A stretch of DNA of 15,101 bases. Source: Marinilabiliaceae bacterium (GTDB lineage Bacteria; Bacteroidota; Bacteroidia; Bacteroidales; Marinilabiliaceae). This document shows positions 13,601 through 15,101 of the stretch, piece after piece. Position 1 is the first letter of the stretch, and each line of letters opens with the position of its first letter. Under the pieces are notes generated by a model. It was not told where the DNA came from and made no database searches. It saw nothing but the letters and a program-made list of their open reading frames with translations. Where the stretch lies: NCBI GenBank assembly GCA_027010905.1, contig JALVBA010000342.1, positions 1 through 15,101 on the forward strand, given 5' to 3'. A program made the position numbers and the translations under genes.

Positions 13601-14971
13601 CATAAACCTGAAGGTAGTAAGAAAGTTGATGTTGTAATTGGACGTTTGGCTGAACTGCGTATTCTTGATGAAAACACCAAGATTGCTTTAACAACTCACC
13701 CTATTCCATATGGAGCTAATCTGTACGTTAAAAATGGTGCAATTATTAAAAAGGGCACTTTGATTTGTGAGTGGGATCCTTACAATGCTGTTATTGTTAC
13801 TGAGAAATCGGGTAAGGTTTCCTTTGAAAATCTTATTGACGGTGTTACTTTTAAGGAGGAGTATGATGAACAAACAGGTTTCCGTGAGAAGGTAATTATA
13901 GAGACTAAAGATAAGACGAAGAACCCATCTTTACGTATTCTTAATGATAAAGGTACTGTTCTAAAGAGTTACAATATTCCGGTAGGTGCCCGTATTTCGG
14001 TTGCCGAGGGAGATATGATGAAACAGGGTGAGATTCTTGCTAAGATTCCTCGTGCTACCGGTAAAACCGGTGATATCACCGGAGGTCTACCAAGAGTAAC
14101 TGAGTTGTTCGAAGCTCGTAATCCTAGTAACCCCGCTGTTGTATCGGAGATTGATGGTGAGGTTGCATTTGGTAAGATAAAACGTGGTAATCGTGAGATT
14201 ATCGTTACATCTAAAAATGGACAGGTGAAGAAGTATCTTGTTAATCTTTCAAAGCAGATACTTGTTCAGGGAAACGACTATGTGCGTGCCGGTACACCTC
14301 TCTCCGATGGAGCAACAACACCTGCTGATATCCTTGCAATTAAAGGGCCTACAGCTGTTCAGGAGTACATTGTAAACGAAGTTCAGGATGTTTACCGCCT
14401 GCAGGGTGTGAAAATTAACGATAAGCACTTCGAGATTATTGTTCGTCAGATGATGCGTAAAGTAGTAATCGCAGATTCAGGTGATACTAAATTCCTTGAA
14501 AAGCAGATTGTTGATAAGATTGTTTTTATGGAGGAGAATGATGACATTTGGGGAAAGAAAGTAGTTGAGGATGCAGGAGATTCCGAAATACTTAAAGCAG
14601 GAATGATTGTTACCGCAAGAAGGTTAAGAGACGAGAACTCTCAACTCAAACGTAAAGATTTGAAGATTGTAACTGCCCGTGAAGCTGTGCCTGCTACTTC
14701 AAGTCAGGTATTGCAGGGTATTACACGTGCAGCTCTTCAAACTAAGAGTTTCATGTCTGCAGCATCATTCCAGGAGACTACCAAGGTTCTTAACGAAGCT
14801 GCTATTCAGGGTAAGGTTGATACTTTGGAAGGCTTGAAAGAGAATGTTATTTGTGGTCACTTAATACCTGCCGGTTCAGGACTTCGCGAATACAAGGACA
14901 TTATTGTTGGCTCTAAAGAGGAGTATGACAAATTTGTTAAGGTTGACGAGACTACCGAAGAGGTTGAGTAG
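10697..14971 (+). CDS. rpoC: DNA-directed RNA polymerase subunit beta'
   Basis: This encodes beta', which carries the catalytic magnesium site of RNA polymerase. I place the start at ATG 10697 (MAFRRDQKNKGNFTKITIGL), which matches the phylum's usual N-terminus. An extension from TTG 10664 would begin inside the hairpin T tract and adds 11 non-conserved residues. The product then has 1424 residues. The N-terminal zinc site is C66, C68, C81 and C84 (CHCGKYKRIRYRGIVCDRCG). The catalytic motif NADFDGD has D472, D474 and D476. The second zinc site is C815, C889, C896 and C899. Clamp and trigger-loop regions are present (GEPGTQLTLRTFHVGG). The C-terminal part includes SSQVLQGITRAALQTKSFMS. The gene ends just before a terminator, closing the operon. 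Confidence 0.98.
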   Translation: MAFRRDQKNKGNFTKITIGLSSPEEILEMSSGEVLKPETINYRTYKPERDGLFCERIFGPVKDYECHCGKYKRIRYRGIVCDRCGVEVTEKKVRRERMGHIQLVVPVAHIWYFKSLPNKIGYLLGLPTKKLDTIIYYERYVVIEPGIKADDGINKMDFLTEEEYLDILETLPKDNQHLDDDDPNKFIAGMGADAIAMLLSRIKLDELSYDLRHKANTETSQQRKNEALKRLGVVESFRKSKGINRPEWMIVKVVPVIPPELRPLVPLDGGRFATSDLNDLYRRVIIRNNRLKRLIEIKAPEVILRNEKRMLQEAVDSLFDNSRKSNAVKTDSNRPLKSLSDSLKGKQGRFRQNLLGKRVDYSARSVIVVGPELRMHECGIPKGMAAELYKPFIIRKMIERGIVKTVKSAKKIVDRKDPIVWDILENILRGHPVMLNRAPTLHRLGIQAFQPKLIEGKAIQLHPLACAAFNADFDGDQMAVHLPLGNAAILETQMLMLASQNILNPANGAPITVPSQDMVLGLYYMTKARSKARGEGLIFYSPQEAEIAYNEGRVDIHSQVKVRTYDINEQGERELQLIETTVGRILFNKNVPEEVGYINTLLTKKSLRDIIGNVQKICGIPRTADFLDDIKNLGYRMAFEGGLSFNLEDVIIPAAKDKLVKGGYDEVEKVLNNYNMGLITNNERYNQIIDIWTHVNARLTQTLMTQLSEDQQGFNSVYMMLDSGARGSKEQIRQLSGMRGLMAKPQKSGAEGGQIIENPILSNFKEGLSVLEYFISTHGARKGLADTALKTADAGYLTRRLVDVSQDVVILEQDCGTLRGLTATAIKNNEDTVVSLGERILGRVCVHDIYHPNTGELIIKSGEEISEETAQVIEESPIESVEIRSVLTCESKRGVCGKCYGRNLATGRKVQKGEAVGVIAAQSIGEPGTQLTLRTFHVGGTASNITSESNITSKHDGIVEIDELRTISHKPEGSKKVDVVIGRLAELRILDENTKIALTTHPIPYGANLYVKNGAIIKKGTLICEWDPYNAVIVTEKSGKVSFENLIDGVTFKEEYDEQTGFREKVIIETKDKTKNPSLRILNDKGTVLKSYNIPVGARISVAEGDMMKQGEILAKIPRATGKTGDITGGLPRVTELFEARNPSNPAVVSEIDGEVAFGKIKRGNREIIVTSKNGQVKKYLVNLSKQILVQGNDYVRAGTPLSDGATTPADILAIKGPTAVQEYIVNEVQDVYRLQGVKINDKHFEIIVRQMMRKVVIADSGDTKFLEKQIVDKIVFMEENDDIWGKKVVEDAGDSEILKAGMIVTARRLRDENSQLKRKDLKIVTAREAVPATSSQVLQGITRAALQTKSFMSAASFQETTKVLNEAAIQGKVDTLEGLKENVICGHLIPAGSGLREYKDIIVGSKEEYDKFVKVDETTEEVE

Positions 14972-14992
14972 ACAATTATAATATTAAAATAG

Positions 14993-15027
14993 AAAAGGGG
15001 AAGCACATTTGTGACTTCCTCTTTTTT
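14993..15027 (+). terminator. intrinsic terminator of rpoC
   Basis: AAAAGGGGAAG (14993-15003) pairs with CTTCCTCTTTT (15015-15025) with one G-U pair. CAC/GTG extends the stem across a one-base bulge to loop ATTT, and T residues continue behind it (to 15027, then ATTT). It begins 21 bases after the rpoC stop and should end the rpoBC transcript. Confidence 0.85.
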
Positions 15028-15049
15028 ATTTAAAAAGTTATTAGTAATA

Positions 15050-15098
15050 TTAACTCTCCAAGAGTTTTAATAAAGTTTTGAAACTTTTGGAGAGTTAA
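15050..15098 (+). repeat. long hairpin downstream of the rpoC terminator
   Basis: TTAACTCTCCAA (15050-15061) is the exact reverse complement of 15087-15098. Pairing continues inward through 15062-15070 with 15078-15086, including two G-U pairs, leaving a 7-base loop (15071-15077). The 21-pair stem sits 22 bases after the rpoC terminator and runs to the window edge. It has no T run within view. It could be a second terminator, an operator-like palindrome for the next gene or a dispersed repeat. Confidence 0.75.
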
Positions 15099-15101
15099 GT
15101 T

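Overview
The window is a core housekeeping locus of a member of the Bacteroidetes, probably class Bacteroidia. Four things support this: the protein sequences (bS21 of 63 residues, RpoB of 1269, RpoC of 1424); the AT-rich spacers; start codons that mostly lack a Shine-Dalgarno sequence; and several matches to the Bacteroidetes sigma-ABfr promoter pattern (TTTG or TTG, about 20 bases, TAnnTTTG). Every gene is on the + strand. I see no insertion sequence, prophage, CRISPR array or other foreign DNA.

Layout: bases 1-142 hold the possible 3' end of an upstream gene, a weak terminator and the rpsU promoter. Bases 143-1619 hold rpsU (bS21), a XerC-type tyrosine recombinase and hpf (short hibernation factor), with a large inverted repeat between rpsU and xerC. 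Bases 1641-2299 hold tRNA-Tyr(GTA), tRNA-Gly(TCC) and tRNA-Thr(GGT), with a structured leader before tRNA-Tyr. Bases 2308-3600 hold tuf and a palindromic hairpin. Bases 3610-6715 hold tRNA-Trp(CCA), secE, nusG, rplK, rplA, rplJ and rplL. Bases 6741-14971 hold rpoB and rpoC. The window closes with the rpoC terminator and a second strong hairpin.

Together the genes supply translation (EF-Tu, tRNAs, bS21, the L11/L1 and L10/L12 parts of the large-subunit stalks), ribosome storage (HPF), protein export (SecE), and transcription (NusG, beta, beta'). XerC is the only gene whose usual job, chromosome dimer resolution, lies outside gene expression.

The genes are ordinary and well conserved. I do not see a previously undescribed protein system. 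What deserves attention is the non-coding DNA: most spacers longer than about 60 bases contain a strong hairpin, and several sit inside what should be co-transcribed blocks (rpsU/xerC, tuf/tRNA-Trp, nusG/rplK, rplL/rpoB, rpoB/rpoC). Other points are a consensus Shine-Dalgarno before hpf in the same cluster as bS21, two tiny upstream ORFs abutting rpsU and secE, and a U-U mismatch in the acceptor stem of tRNA-Trp.
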